NCBI GenBank assembly: GCA_965216915.1
Contig: CBDCGS010000011.1
Span: 744,001-808,000 of the forward strand
DNA: 64,000 nt
DNA from: CBDCGS01 sp965216915
Lineage (GTDB): Bacteria > Pseudomonadota > Alphaproteobacteria > UBA828
Direction of reading: 5' to 3'
Position 1 is the first letter of the stretch; each line of letters starts with the position of its first letter. The notes below the pieces were generated by a model. It had not been told where the DNA came from, did not search any database, and saw only the letters and a program-made list of their open reading frames with translations. Of this stretch, positions 48,681-56,929 are shown one piece after another. The position numbers were made by a program, and so were the translations under genes.

Positions 48681-50164
48681 CTGCATATCAGGATCTCGAG
48701 GGCCGATTTCGGCGGCTCGGCAATTTGGCGGGCGCCGCAGCCATGTTGCATTGGGATTGGGCCACGATGATGCCCACCGGCGGCGCGGAACCGCGCGCGG
48801 CGCAGCTCGCCGAGCTTAGCCTCATCCGCCACGAGCTGTTGGCGTCACCGCGGATGGCGGATTTGCTAGACGAAGCGGAAGCTAACGGCGCCGCGCTCGA
48901 CGATTGGCAACGCGCCAATCTCGCCGAGATGCGCCACCGCTGGGTCCACGCGACCGCCCTGCCCTCCGACCTCGTCGCGGCGATGAGCGAGGCGGAGGCG
49001 CGGTGTGAGATGGTCTGGCGCGACGCAAGGCCGGCGAGCGACTTCGAGAGCTTCGCGGCGGCGTTCGAGCCTCTGCTCGCGCTGGTTCGTGAGAAGGCAA
49101 GTGCGCTGTCGGAGGCCCTCGGCTGCGCGCCCTATGACGCCCTAATCGATACCTACGATCCGGGCCTGAGACGGGCCGCCATCGACCCGCTCTTCGACGA
49201 CCTCCGCGCTTTCCTCCCCGATTTCCTCGATGATGTCCGGCGCACGCAAAGCGCGGCACGCAACCAAGCGCGCATCGGGCGGAGCTTCCCCGTCGCCGAG
49301 CAACGCGCACTCGCGGAGCGCCTGATGACGGCGCTCGGCTTCGACTTCGCGCACGGACGCCTCGATGTGAGCCACCACCCGTTCTGCGGCGGCGTCACGG
49401 GCGATATCCGCATCACCACCCGCTACGACGAGCAGGATGTGGTCTCGGGGCTGATGGGCGTGCTGCACGAAACCGGGCATGCGCTCTACGAGGCCGGACT
49501 GCCCGACAGTTGGCGGCTACAGCCGGTCGGCGAAGCGCGCGGCATGGCGCTACACGAGAGCCAATCGCTGCTGGTCGAGATGCAAGCGTGCCGAAGCCGG
49601 GAGTTCATCGGTTATCTGGCGGACTTGTTGCGGGAGATGTTCGGGGCCGACGCGGATCTCCGCGCCGACGCGCTCGCGGGCGACGTCCTCCACGTCGAGC
49701 CCGGCTTCATCCGGGTCGAGGCCGACGAGGTCACCTATCCCGCGCACATCATGTTGCGCTACGGCCTGGAAACGGCGCTGCTCGCCGGCGATCTTGCGGT
49801 CGCTGACATCCCGGAGGCCTGGCGGGATGGAATGCGATCGCTGCTCGGCATCGAGCCCGGGACCCATGCCGAAGGCTGCCTCCAGGACATTCATTGGGCG
49901 ACCGGCGAGCTTGGTTATTTTCCGAGCTACACGCTGGGCGCGCTGATGGCCGCGCAATTCTTCGATGCGGCATGCCGCGCGGATGGGGAGATCCTGCCGG
50001 CTATCGGCCGGGGCGACTTCACGCGGCTCTTTGCCTGGACGCGGGACAACGTCCATCGCCTGGGCTCGCGGCATTCCATGGAAGAGGTGGTGACCGCGGC
50101 CTCGGGCGCACCGCTCGGCACGACCGTCTTCAAGGCGCACCTGAAGCGCCGCTATCTCGGCTGA
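48677..50164 (+). CDS. M32-family (Taq-type) metallocarboxypeptidase
   Basis: Zinc carboxypeptidase of 495 residues. The zinc motif is HETGH (His264-Glu265-His268) in GVLHETGHALYEAG, and the third ligand is Glu294 in ALHESQS. The N-terminal block MLHWDWATMMPTGGAEPRAAQ and the late IHWATGELGYFPSYTLG are family signatures. It removes C-terminal residues from peptides in the cytosol. GTG 48677 overlaps the surf1 stop (GTGA). No ATG lies nearby in frame. It is the last gene of the oxidase transcript if there is no internal promoter; a GC hairpin follows. Confidence 0.92.
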   Translation: MTAYQDLEGRFRRLGNLAGAAAMLHWDWATMMPTGGAEPRAAQLAELSLIRHELLASPRMADLLDEAEANGAALDDWQRANLAEMRHRWVHATALPSDLVAAMSEAEARCEMVWRDARPASDFESFAAAFEPLLALVREKASALSEALGCAPYDALIDTYDPGLRRAAIDPLFDDLRAFLPDFLDDVRRTQSAARNQARIGRSFPVAEQRALAERLMTALGFDFAHGRLDVSHHPFCGGVTGDIRITTRYDEQDVVSGLMGVLHETGHALYEAGLPDSWRLQPVGEARGMALHESQSLLVEMQACRSREFIGYLADLLREMFGADADLRADALAGDVLHVEPGFIRVEADEVTYPAHIMLRYGLETALLAGDLAVADIPEAWRDGMRSLLGIEPGTHAEGCLQDIHWATGELGYFPSYTLGALMAAQFFDAACRADGEILPAIGRGDFTRLFAWTRDNVHRLGSRHSMEEVVTAASGAPLGTTVFKAHLKRRYLG

Positions 50165-50171
50165 TGTTGCC

Positions 50172-50188
50172 CGGCCGCCGAGCGGCCG
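50172..50188. terminator. Short GC-rich hairpin between the M32 peptidase gene and thrC
   Basis: CGGCCGC-CGA-GCGGCCG is a perfect 7-bp stem with a three-base loop just after the M32 peptidase stop. No run of T follows directly (GTGTACC), so it may be only a weak or factor-dependent terminator or a pause site. The rest of the 64-bp gap shows nothing. Confidence 0.35.
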
Positions 50189-50228
50189 TGTACCCTGGGT
50201 GTCTTTGAAACCGCTCTAAGACAAACGC

Positions 50229-51635
50229 GTGCGCTACGTTAGTACCCGCCGATCCGATGAAGCGAGCGCCGGTTTCGAGCAAGTGCTGCTCGAGGGCTTG
50301 GCGCGCGATGGCGGCCTCTATGTGCCGGAAGCCTGGCCGGACCTCGATCTTGGCGCGCTCTCCGGTGCCGACTATCCCGCAATCGCCAAAACGGTGGTGG
50401 CTCCTTTCGCCGCACCGGATCTCGAGGCGTCCGAGCTCGACGCCATCGCGGCAGAGAGCTACGCGGATTTCGATCACCCCGCCGTGGCGCCGTTGGTTGA
50501 GGTTGGACACGACCTTTGGGTGCTCGAGCTGTTTCACGGTCCGACGCTCGCCTTTAAGGACTTCGCTCTGCAAATGCTGGCCCGGCTGTTCGACCGTGTG
50601 CTGGCGCGGAGAAGCCGACGGGTGACGATCGTCGGGGCGACCTCCGGCGATACCGGCTCGGCGGCGATCGAGGCCTGTCGGGGCCGCGAGAATCTCGCGG
50701 TCGTCATCCTGCATCCGAAAGGGCGTGTCTCGGAGATCCAGCGCTTGCAGATGACCACGGTCGACGCCCCAAACGTCCACAATGTCGCGATCGAGGGCAC
50801 GTTCGACAATTGCCAGGCGCTCGTGAAGGCGATGTTCAACGATCTGGCCTTCCGCGACGAGGTCGACCTCGCGGCCGTCAACTCGATCAACTGGGCGCGC
50901 GTTGCGGCGCAAATCGCCTACTACGCCCACGCCGCGCTCTCGCTAGACGCGGCGAAGCGCCCGGTGACGTTCGTGGTGCCCACCGGGAATTTCGGCAACG
51001 TCTATGCCGGCTACGCGGCGAAGCGGATGGGCGTGCCGATCGAGCGCCTCGTGATCGCGACCAATCGCAACGATATTTTGCCGCGCTTCTTCGAGACCGG
51101 TGAATACCGCATGGAAGCCGTGCGACAGACCTTGAGCCCGAGCATGGACATCCAGGTTGCCAGCAATTTCGAACGCTACCTGTTCGCGCTCTGCGCGCAG
51201 AAGGGAGACGCCGTGCGCGGCTTGATGGAACGGCTCCAAGCGGATCATGCATTCGCGCTCGACGACGATCAGATGCGCGCCGCACGGCAAGAGTTTGCGG
51301 CCGCTCGTGCGGACGACGAAGCCTGTCTCGCGACGATGGCCGACATCTACCGTTCGACGGGCCGCCAGGTGGATCCGCATACGGCGACCGGACTGCACGC
51401 GGCGCGCGCGCTCTCCGGAACCACCGGCCCGGTCGTTTGCCTAGCAACCGCGCACCCGGCGAAGTTTCCGGAGGCCGTCAAGCGTGCCACCGGCATACGG
51501 CCGGCGCTCCCGCCGCGCCTGGCCGACATTGCGTCGTTGCCCGAGAGGGTCACGGTGTTGCCCGCTGACTTCGAGCGCGTGAAAGCCTTCGTCAAGGATC
51601 ATGCGGCGGGCAGCGCGCAGGATCTGGTTGCATGA
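50229..51635 (+). CDS. thrC: Threonine synthase
   Basis: PLP enzyme of 468 residues converting O-phosphohomoserine to threonine. It has the N-terminal RYVSTR and LARDGGLYVPE blocks, the PLP lysine Lys110 in GPTLAFKDFALQ, the phosphate loop GATSGDTGSAA and the FGNVYAGYAAKRMG segment. It is the long (fungal/proteobacterial-type) form. The start GTG 50229 matches the family N-terminus. Homoserine kinase (thrB) lies at 55775, so both terminal enzymes of threonine synthesis are in this window. It overlaps the M16 peptidase gene by four bases. Confidence 0.95.
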   Translation: MRYVSTRRSDEASAGFEQVLLEGLARDGGLYVPEAWPDLDLGALSGADYPAIAKTVVAPFAAPDLEASELDAIAAESYADFDHPAVAPLVEVGHDLWVLELFHGPTLAFKDFALQMLARLFDRVLARRSRRVTIVGATSGDTGSAAIEACRGRENLAVVILHPKGRVSEIQRLQMTTVDAPNVHNVAIEGTFDNCQALVKAMFNDLAFRDEVDLAAVNSINWARVAAQIAYYAHAALSLDAAKRPVTFVVPTGNFGNVYAGYAAKRMGVPIERLVIATNRNDILPRFFETGEYRMEAVRQTLSPSMDIQVASNFERYLFALCAQKGDAVRGLMERLQADHAFALDDDQMRAARQEFAAARADDEACLATMADIYRSTGRQVDPHTATGLHAARALSGTTGPVVCLATAHPAKFPEAVKRATGIRPALPPRLADIASLPERVTVLPADFERVKAFVKDHAAGSAQDLVA

Positions 51636-52891
51636 GCATTCAGATTTCGACCCTCGCCAATGGCCTGCGCGTCGTCACCGACGCGATGGACCACGTCGAA
51701 ACCGCGTCGGTGGGCGTTTGGGTCGACGTCGGGGCACGCTTCGAAAGCGCGGAGCTGAACGGCGTCTCGCACATGCTCGAGCACATGGCCTTCAAGGGCA
51801 CCGAGCGGCGCAGCGCCCAAAGGATCGCCGAGGAGATCGAGGCCGTCGGTGGGCATCTCAATGCCTACACGTCGCGCGAGCACACGGCCTATTACGCCAA
51901 GGTGATGAAGGACGACATGCCGCTCGCGCTCGACATTCTCGCCGATATCCTCCAGCACTCCGTGTTCGACGAGGAGGAGCTGGCGCGCGAGCGTGCCGTG
52001 GTCATCCAGGAGATCGCGCAGTGCCACGATACGCCGGATGATCTCGTCTTCGACCAATTCCAGGAGCACGCCTTTCCGGACCAGCCACTCGGCCGCACCA
52101 TCCTCGGCCCGGCTGAGCGGGTCGCGACGTTCACGCGCGAAGATCTCGCGGGCTACATGGCGTCGCATTACAGCGCCGACCGCATGGTGCTGGTGGCTGC
52201 CGGGCGCGTCGATCACGATGCCATCGTGCAGCGCGCAAAGGATCTTTTCACCGCGTTGCCGACACAGCAATCGATCAACCGGGCGCCCGCGCAATATGGC
52301 GGCGGGGACGGCCGATGCGCACGCGATCTGGAGCAGATCCACCTGGTCATCGGCTTCGAGGGCATTCCCTACGACGATCCGGACTTCTACGCGATCCAGG
52401 TTCTTTCGACCGTGCTCGGCGGCGGCATGTCATCGCGGCTCTTCCAAGAGGTCCGGGAGCGGCGGGGCCTCGCCTACTCCGTCTTCGCCTTCGCCACGAG
52501 CTACGTCGACGGCGGCTTGTTCGGCGTTTATGCCGGCACCGGCGCCAACGAGCTCGGCGAGCTCATCCCGGTCATGGCGGACGAGGTGACGAAGGTCACC
52601 GACGCGATCGGTGACGAGGAGATCGCACGGGCGCGCGCGCAGATCAAATCGGGCCTCCTCATGTCGCTCGAGAGCACGGCGTCGCGCTGCGAGCGGATCG
52701 GCAGGCATATTCTGGTGTTTGGACGCGCAATTCCCATCGACGAAATGATCAGCCGCGTCGACGCCATCGATGCGGTGGCCGCCCAGCGCGTCATCGCGCG
52801 CATCCTGTCCGACAGCCGCCCGACCCTCGCGGCGCTTGGTCCCGTCCATGGCCTCGCAGACTATGACTCGATCGCCCAGCGGTTCGGCTGA
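51632..52891 (+). CDS. M16-family zinc peptidase (processing-peptidase-like)
   Basis: M16 peptidase of 419 residues. The inverted zinc motif HxxEH is His47-Glu50-His51 in SHMLEHMAFKG, with the distal Glu in the EELARERAVV block. DVGARFESAELNGVSH and the C-terminal SRLFQEVRERRGLAYSV match the mitochondrial-processing-peptidase-like branch. It would degrade or process small peptides; the native substrate is unknown. The gene directly after thrC is the usual place in alphaproteobacteria. The start overlaps the thrC stop by four bases (ATGA). The C-terminal domain is complete. Confidence 0.92.
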   Translation: MSIQISTLANGLRVVTDAMDHVETASVGVWVDVGARFESAELNGVSHMLEHMAFKGTERRSAQRIAEEIEAVGGHLNAYTSREHTAYYAKVMKDDMPLALDILADILQHSVFDEEELARERAVVIQEIAQCHDTPDDLVFDQFQEHAFPDQPLGRTILGPAERVATFTREDLAGYMASHYSADRMVLVAAGRVDHDAIVQRAKDLFTALPTQQSINRAPAQYGGGDGRCARDLEQIHLVIGFEGIPYDDPDFYAIQVLSTVLGGGMSSRLFQEVRERRGLAYSVFAFATSYVDGGLFGVYAGTGANELGELIPVMADEVTKVTDAIGDEEIARARAQIKSGLLMSLESTASRCERIGRHILVFGRAIPIDEMISRVDAIDAVAAQRVIARILSDSRPTLAALGPVHGLADYDSIAQRFG

Positions 52892-53150
52892 CCCGCCGGG
52901 AGACGCTGCGCGGGACGCCCGTGGGCCGGATCAGGTGCTCGATGTTCGCGGCTTGCGCTGTCCCCTTCCGGTGCTGAAGGCGCGCAAGGCGCTGAAGCGC
53001 ATGGCGCCCCGCCAGGTCTTGCTCGTGGAGGCAACGGACGCCGCGTCGGTGATCGACTTTCGGCATTTCTGCGAGACCACCCCGTTCGAGCTGCTCGATT
53101 GGTCGGAGCGGGATGGGGTTTTCGCGTTTTACATCCGCACGCCGTCCTGA
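52863..53150 (+). CDS. tusA: TusA/SirA-family sulfur carrier
   Basis: Small protein of 95 residues with the TusA signature VLDVRGLRCPLPVLKARKALK, where Cys33 is the persulfide-carrying cysteine. The core fold is followed by VEATDAASVIDFRHF and a short tail. TusA-like proteins relay sulfur for tRNA thiolation, molybdenum cofactor or dissimilatory sulfur metabolism; which one cannot be decided here. ATG 52863 lies inside the M16 peptidase end (29-base overlap), giving a 24-residue leader; a later internal start would remove part of the fold. Its stop overlaps the GNAT start (TGATG). Confidence 0.85.
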   Translation: MTRSPSGSADPPGDAARDARGPDQVLDVRGLRCPLPVLKARKALKRMAPRQVLLVEATDAASVIDFRHFCETTPFELLDWSERDGVFAFYIRTPS

Positions 53151-53782
53151 TGGCGATCTTACGCACGTTCCAGGCCGGTCAGTCTGACCCCACGCTCCGC
53201 GGACCCGACGTGCGATTGCGCCCCCCGCAGCTGCGCGACTGGCAGGCTTGGGCCGAACTCCGCGCGGCGTCGCGCGATTTCTTGACACCGTGGGAACCAA
53301 CGTGGCCGAGCGATGCGCTCACCCGTAGCGCGTATCGCCGTCGAATACGCCGGCAGATTCGTGATGCGAGCGATGATATCGGCTACGCCTTCTTCGTGAT
53401 GCGGGAGAGCGATGACGCGCTCCTCGGCGGAATTACGCTCAGCAATGTGCAACGCGGCGCGGCGCAGTCGTGCAGCGTCGGCTATTGGGTCGGCAAGCCG
53501 CATGCCGGCCGGGGGTACATGACCCAGGCGCTCACTTGCACGCTTGTCCATTGCTTCAACACGCTTGGCGTCAACCGGGTGGAGGCCGCCTGCATGCCCA
53601 ACAATCGCGCAAGCCAAAAATTGCTGGAGCGGTGCGGCTTCCGGCGCGAGGGCTATGCGCGCAACTACCTACGGATCAACGGCGCGTGGCGCGACCACCT
53701 GCTCTTCGCCGTGTTGGTGGATCATTGGAAGGCACCGGCCGGCTGGCCAGGCCAACCGCGGGGCAACGGATCGCGCCGTTAG
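53150..53782 (+). CDS. GNAT-family acetyltransferase (RimJ/RimL type)
   Basis: N-acetyltransferase of 210 residues. It has the GNAT fold with the acetyl-CoA motif SVGYWVGKPHAGRGYMTQAL (Q/R-x-x-G-x-G/A) and the NNRASQKLLERCGFRREG block typical of RimJ/RimL enzymes, which acetylate ribosomal proteins or other N-termini. Target unknown. The start ATG 53150 overlaps the TusA stop, so the two are coupled. It ends five bases before the second copy of the dispersed repeat. Confidence 0.88.
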   Translation: MAILRTFQAGQSDPTLRGPDVRLRPPQLRDWQAWAELRAASRDFLTPWEPTWPSDALTRSAYRRRIRRQIRDASDDIGYAFFVMRESDDALLGGITLSNVQRGAAQSCSVGYWVGKPHAGRGYMTQALTCTLVHCFNTLGVNRVEAACMPNNRASQKLLERCGFRREGYARNYLRINGAWRDHLLFAVLVDHWKAPAGWPGQPRGNGSRR

Positions 53783-53787
53783 ACCGG

Positions 53788-53894
53788 CTAGAGCAAATCC
53801 CGAGTAGGTGGAATCACCTGCGACGACGCATTTGCGTCAATTTCAACCAGGCAGAGCATTCGCGTGAGCATGAGCGAACGTGAATTGCTCTTAG
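53788..53894 (+). repeat. Dispersed double-hairpin repeat, copy 2
   Basis: Second copy, 107 bp, in the same orientation as copy 1. It lies between the convergent GNAT and yqgE genes. The inner stem is GTAGGTG/CACCTGC with a G-U type pair, and the right hairpin is TTC/GAA-based. The right border is TTAG, a one-base change from CTAG, and supplies the yqgE stop codon (TAA on the minus strand, 53891-53893). Confidence 0.8.
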
Positions 53895-54472
53895 GCGTGC
53901 CCCGCGAAGCCGGAAAGCTTGCCGATATCGATGCCCAGTTGGGCGACGGCACGCTCCCACTTGCTGTCTTGGTCGTCGGCGAACACGAGCCCGGCGTCGG
54001 CCGGCGCCGTGAGCCAGCCGTTGTTCTGGATCTCGGTATCGAGCTGGCCAGGCGCCCAGCCGGCATACCCAAGCGCGAGAAGGCTCTGACGCGGCCCCCC
54101 GCCTTCCGCCATGGATTTCAGAACATCGACCGTCGCGGTAAGTGCGAAATGGTCGTCGACGAGCATCGTGGCGTCGTGGTTGTAGTCGGTCGAATGCAGC
54201 ACGAACCCGCGCGCCGCTTCGACCGGACCGCCGAAATGCACCTGGATCTTGTCGTCGACCTGGCTTGTCTCAATACCAAGCTGCTCCAGCAGCTCCGGAA
54301 ATTTCACCGAGTCGATGAGCTTGTTGACCACAAGACCCATGGCGCCATCCTCGGAGTGCGCGCACAGATAGATCACGGACCGCGCGAAGCGCGGATCCGG
54401 CATGTTCGGCATCGCAACGAGTAGCTGCCCCTCAAGGTAGCCACTCTCAAACGGGTCGGCGGTTTCCGCCAT
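53891..54472 (-). CDS. yqgE: YqgE/AlgH-family protein
   Basis: Protein of 193 residues of the UPF0301/YqgE (AlgH) family. It has the N-terminal LEGQLLVAMPNMPDPRFARSV block, the GLVVNKL segment and GYAGWAPGQLDTEI, all diagnostic. AlgH was first tied to alginate regulation in Pseudomonas, but the general function is unsettled. It is soluble. The stop codon is formed by the edge of the repeat element. The 218-bp gap upstream (54473-54690) is shared with the divergent peroxiredoxin gene and shows no clear operator. Confidence 0.92.
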   Translation of the reverse strand: MAETADPFESGYLEGQLLVAMPNMPDPRFARSVIYLCAHSEDGAMGLVVNKLIDSVKFPELLEQLGIETSQVDDKIQVHFGGPVEAARGFVLHSTDYNHDATMLVDDHFALTATVDVLKSMAEGGGPRQSLLALGYAGWAPGQLDTEIQNNGWLTAPADAGLVFADDQDSKWERAVAQLGIDIGKLSGFAGHA

Positions 54473-54690
54473 GTCGCGTTCCCTGACCTTGGGCTGTGTA
54501 TCGATGGTCTCAACTCAGCCCTATGGTGGCAAGTGCATCGTTAAGGAATGCCTAGTGGACCGAGATTGTTCTGCCTGATCTTGTGACAATAAGTGGCGTT
54601 TGCAATATCGACTGGCCGCTTCCATATTCACGCCATCCGTGCTGCGGCAGAGCGCATGCCCAGACGAACCAACCACAAGGGGGATATTCA

Positions 54691-55176
54691 ATGGCAATCA
54701 GCGCAGGCGACAAGGTTCCATCGGTCACCTTTAAGATGCTCACGGCGGACGGGCTTTCCGACGTGTCGAGCGATGAATATTTCGCGGGCAAGAAAACCGC
54801 GCTTTTCGCCGTCCCGGGCGCGTTTACGCCAACCTGCTCGGCCAAGCACGTGCCGAGCTATCTCGCGCAGGCCGACGCGCTGAAAGCCAAGGGCGTCGAT
54901 CAGATCGCGTGCGTTTCGGTTAACGATGCCTTCGTGATGAAGGCTTGGGGCGACCAGACGGGCTCCGAAGGCAAAATCGCGATGCTGGCCGATGGCAATG
55001 GCGAGTTCGCGAGGGCGACGGGTCTCACACTCGACGGCAGCGGCTTTGGGCTCGGCGAGCGGACGACGCGGTTCTCCATGATCATCGACGACGGGCAGAT
55101 CACCACGCTCAATGTCGAGGAAAACCCGGCCGAGATGGATGTTTCGGGCGCGGAGCACATGCTTTCGCAGCTCTAG
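54691..55176 (+). CDS. Peroxiredoxin (Prx5/AhpE-like)
   Basis: Thiol peroxidase of 161 residues of the Prx5 subfamily. The peroxidatic cysteine is Cys49 in VPGAFTPTCS, with the usual Thr/Pro/Arg environment. A second cysteine (Cys74, QIACVS) could be resolving, but its spacing is not diagnostic; a 1-Cys mechanism using glutathione or glutaredoxin is possible, and gshA is in the window. It removes hydrogen peroxide and alkyl peroxides in the cytosol. ATG 54691 has AAGGGGG seven bases upstream. The TAG stop is supplied by the CTAG that starts repeat copy 3. Confidence 0.92.
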   Translation: MAISAGDKVPSVTFKMLTADGLSDVSSDEYFAGKKTALFAVPGAFTPTCSAKHVPSYLAQADALKAKGVDQIACVSVNDAFVMKAWGDQTGSEGKIAMLADGNGEFARATGLTLDGSGFGLGERTTRFSMIIDDGQITTLNVEENPAEMDVSGAEHMLSQL

Positions 55177-55279
55177 CGCAAATCCCGAGCAGGTGGGATC
55201 ACCTGCGACGACGCATTTGCGTCAATTTCAATGAGAGGGAGCATGTCGCGTGAGCATGAGCGAACGTGACATGCGCTAG
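55173..55279 (+). repeat. Dispersed double-hairpin repeat, copy 3
   Basis: Third copy, 107 bp, same orientation, between the convergent peroxiredoxin and rnhA genes. It starts CTAGCGCA and ends TGCGCTAG, so the termini are inverted repeats in this copy. Inner stem GCAGGTG/CACCTGC, outer CGCAAAT/ATTTGCG, right hairpin GCATGTC/GACATGC. The first CTAG provides the peroxiredoxin stop codon. Confidence 0.8.
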
Positions 55280-55284
55280 CAGCC

Positions 55285-55782
55285 CTATGAGCCGCCTCGG
55301 GGCGGCCCGGCGCATTCCTCGCCAATGACGGCCGGAGACGGGACGGCGGCGCGCGCGAGCGCGTCCGCCTTCTCGTTCTCCGGATGGTTGGCGTGCCCCT
55401 TCACCCAATGCCAGCTGACGTCGGCGTCACGCACGAGTTCGTCGAGCCGCTCCCAGAGGTCGCGGTTCTTGACGGGCTTGCGGGCCGCCGTGCGCCAGCC
55501 GTTGGCCTTCCAGCCGGCGAGCCAGCGGGTTACCCCGTCCTTCACATACCGGCTGTCTGTGTGGATGCGAACAGGCGTGCGGCGCTTGAGCGCCTCGAGC
55601 GCGCGAATGGCGGCCAGAAGCTCCATCCGGTTGTTCGTGGTTTCGGGCTCACCGCCGGAGAACTCCTTGCGGTGGGCGCCGTAGATCATCACAACCCCCC
55701 AGCCGCCGGGCCCGGGATTGCCCCTGCAAGCGCCATCCGTGTAGATCTCGACCTCAGCGGTGCGTCGCGCCTGGTCAGACAT
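55285..55782 (-). CDS. rnhA: Ribonuclease HI
   Basis: RNase HI of 165 residues that removes RNA from RNA-DNA hybrids. The catalytic carboxylates are Asp16 (YTDGACRGNPGPGGWG), Glu54 (NNRMELLAA), Asp76 (HTDSRYV) and Asp140 (NEKADALAR), with His130 in VKGHANHP. The length is normal with a short extra C-terminal tail (GEECAGPPRGGS). ATG 55782 overlaps the thrB end by eight bases and matches the family start; the frame to 55839 is not needed. The thrB-rnhA pair is typical of alphaproteobacteria. Confidence 0.95.
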   Translation of the reverse strand: MSDQARRTAEVEIYTDGACRGNPGPGGWGVVMIYGAHRKEFSGGEPETTNNRMELLAAIRALEALKRRTPVRIHTDSRYVKDGVTRWLAGWKANGWRTAARKPVKNRDLWERLDELVRDADVSWHWVKGHANHPENEKADALARAAVPSPAVIGEECAGPPRGGS

Positions 55783-56740
55783 CGATCCCGTAGGCCCCCG
55801 GCCCCGACACGCCACGGTGAAAACGGAGGCGCTGGACATACTCCATCGGGTCCTTCGGCTTGACGTAGGCTCCGTCGACCTGATTGAGCCAGTCGTAGAG
55901 ACGGGTCAGCAAGAAGCGGATCGCTGCACCCCGGGCGAGCAAGGGGAACGAGAGACGCTCCTCGCGCGTGCATTGGCGCACTCGGCAATAGCGCGAGACG
56001 AGGTAGCGCGCCTTCGTCACATTGAAGCTCAGGTCTGCCTCGAAGCACCAGGCATTGAGGCAGACCGCGAGGTCGTAGGCGAGGGCGTCGTTGCAGGCGA
56101 AGTAGAAGTCGATCAGCCCGCTCAGTTGGTCTCCGTCGAAAAACACGTTGTCGGGGAACAGATCGGCGTGGATCACGCCGGCCGGCAGGTCGCGCGGCCA
56201 TGTCTCCTCGAGCAAATCGAGCTCCCGCGCAATTTCGTCTCCAAGGCCCGGCGCGACCTCGTCGGCGCGACCGTCGCACCGTTCGAAGAGCGGGCGCCAA
56301 CCGTCGACGGAAAGGTCGTTGGCGCGTACACGCGCATAGTCGCGGCCGGCCATATGGAGCCTGGCGAGGGCTTCGCCGAGCGCGGCGCAGTGCTCGGGCC
56401 GGGGGCGCCTCGGCCAAACGCCGGAGAGGAAGCTCGTGATCGCGGCCGGCCGGCCGCATAGCTCGCGCAGCACCGTACCGTCACGGGCATGGATCGGTGT
56501 CGGGCAGGCGACCTCGCGCCCCGCGAGGTGCTCCATGAGGCCGAGAAAGAACGGCAAGTCCTCCGGCGCCACGCGCTTCTCGTAGAGGGTGAGAATGAAG
56601 GGCCCCTGCTCGGTCAGCAGCAGGTAGTTCGAGTTCTCGACCCCCTCCGCGATGCCCTTGAACGACACATGCGCGCCGATCTCGTAGTCGGCGAGGAAAT
56701 GGGCGAGCTGCTCGTCGGAAACTTCCGTGTAAACGGCCAT
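55775..56740 (-). CDS. thrB: Homoserine kinase (type II, ThrB)
   Basis: Homoserine kinase of 321 residues of the aminoglycoside-phosphotransferase-like (type II) family. Key motifs are SFKGIAEGVENSNYLL (ATP/Mg region), VIHADLFPDNVFF (catalytic HxDxxxxN) and LSGLIDFYFACND (metal Asp). It phosphorylates homoserine to give the substrate of ThrC (50229-51635). It is the first gene of the thrB-rnhA unit, and the 189-bp gap to 56930 serves as divergent promoter region with the hydantoinase genes. Confidence 0.94.
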   Translation of the reverse strand: MAVYTEVSDEQLAHFLADYEIGAHVSFKGIAEGVENSNYLLLTEQGPFILTLYEKRVAPEDLPFFLGLMEHLAGREVACPTPIHARDGTVLRELCGRPAAITSFLSGVWPRRPRPEHCAALGEALARLHMAGRDYARVRANDLSVDGWRPLFERCDGRADEVAPGLGDEIARELDLLEETWPRDLPAGVIHADLFPDNVFFDGDQLSGLIDFYFACNDALAYDLAVCLNAWCFEADLSFNVTKARYLVSRYCRVRQCTREERLSFPLLARGAAIRFLLTRLYDWLNQVDGAYVKPKDPMEYVQRLRFHRGVSGPGAYGIDV

Positions 56741-56929
56741 GATGGCGTGCGTTGCTCGTCGGCGGCGCGGGGTCTGTCGCAGGCCGCGCCCGTCCTGTCA
56801 ATAGCGCCAGGCAGCGCGGGCGCACACATCTTGGCGCTCCTCGACGTTTCGGGCTAACGTGCCGCAGCCGTGAGAGGGCCGGTAGCCAGCGCGCGGCGGT
56901 ACGTGAAATGGGGAGATTAAGGAAGAACA

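Noticed and set aside
50203..50216. GAAACCGCTCTAAG before thrC compared with CTCTAAGCGGTTGAAACC near 28338 as a second repeat family
   Set aside because: The two stretches match only in part and in different orientation, and no full-length alignment can be made.
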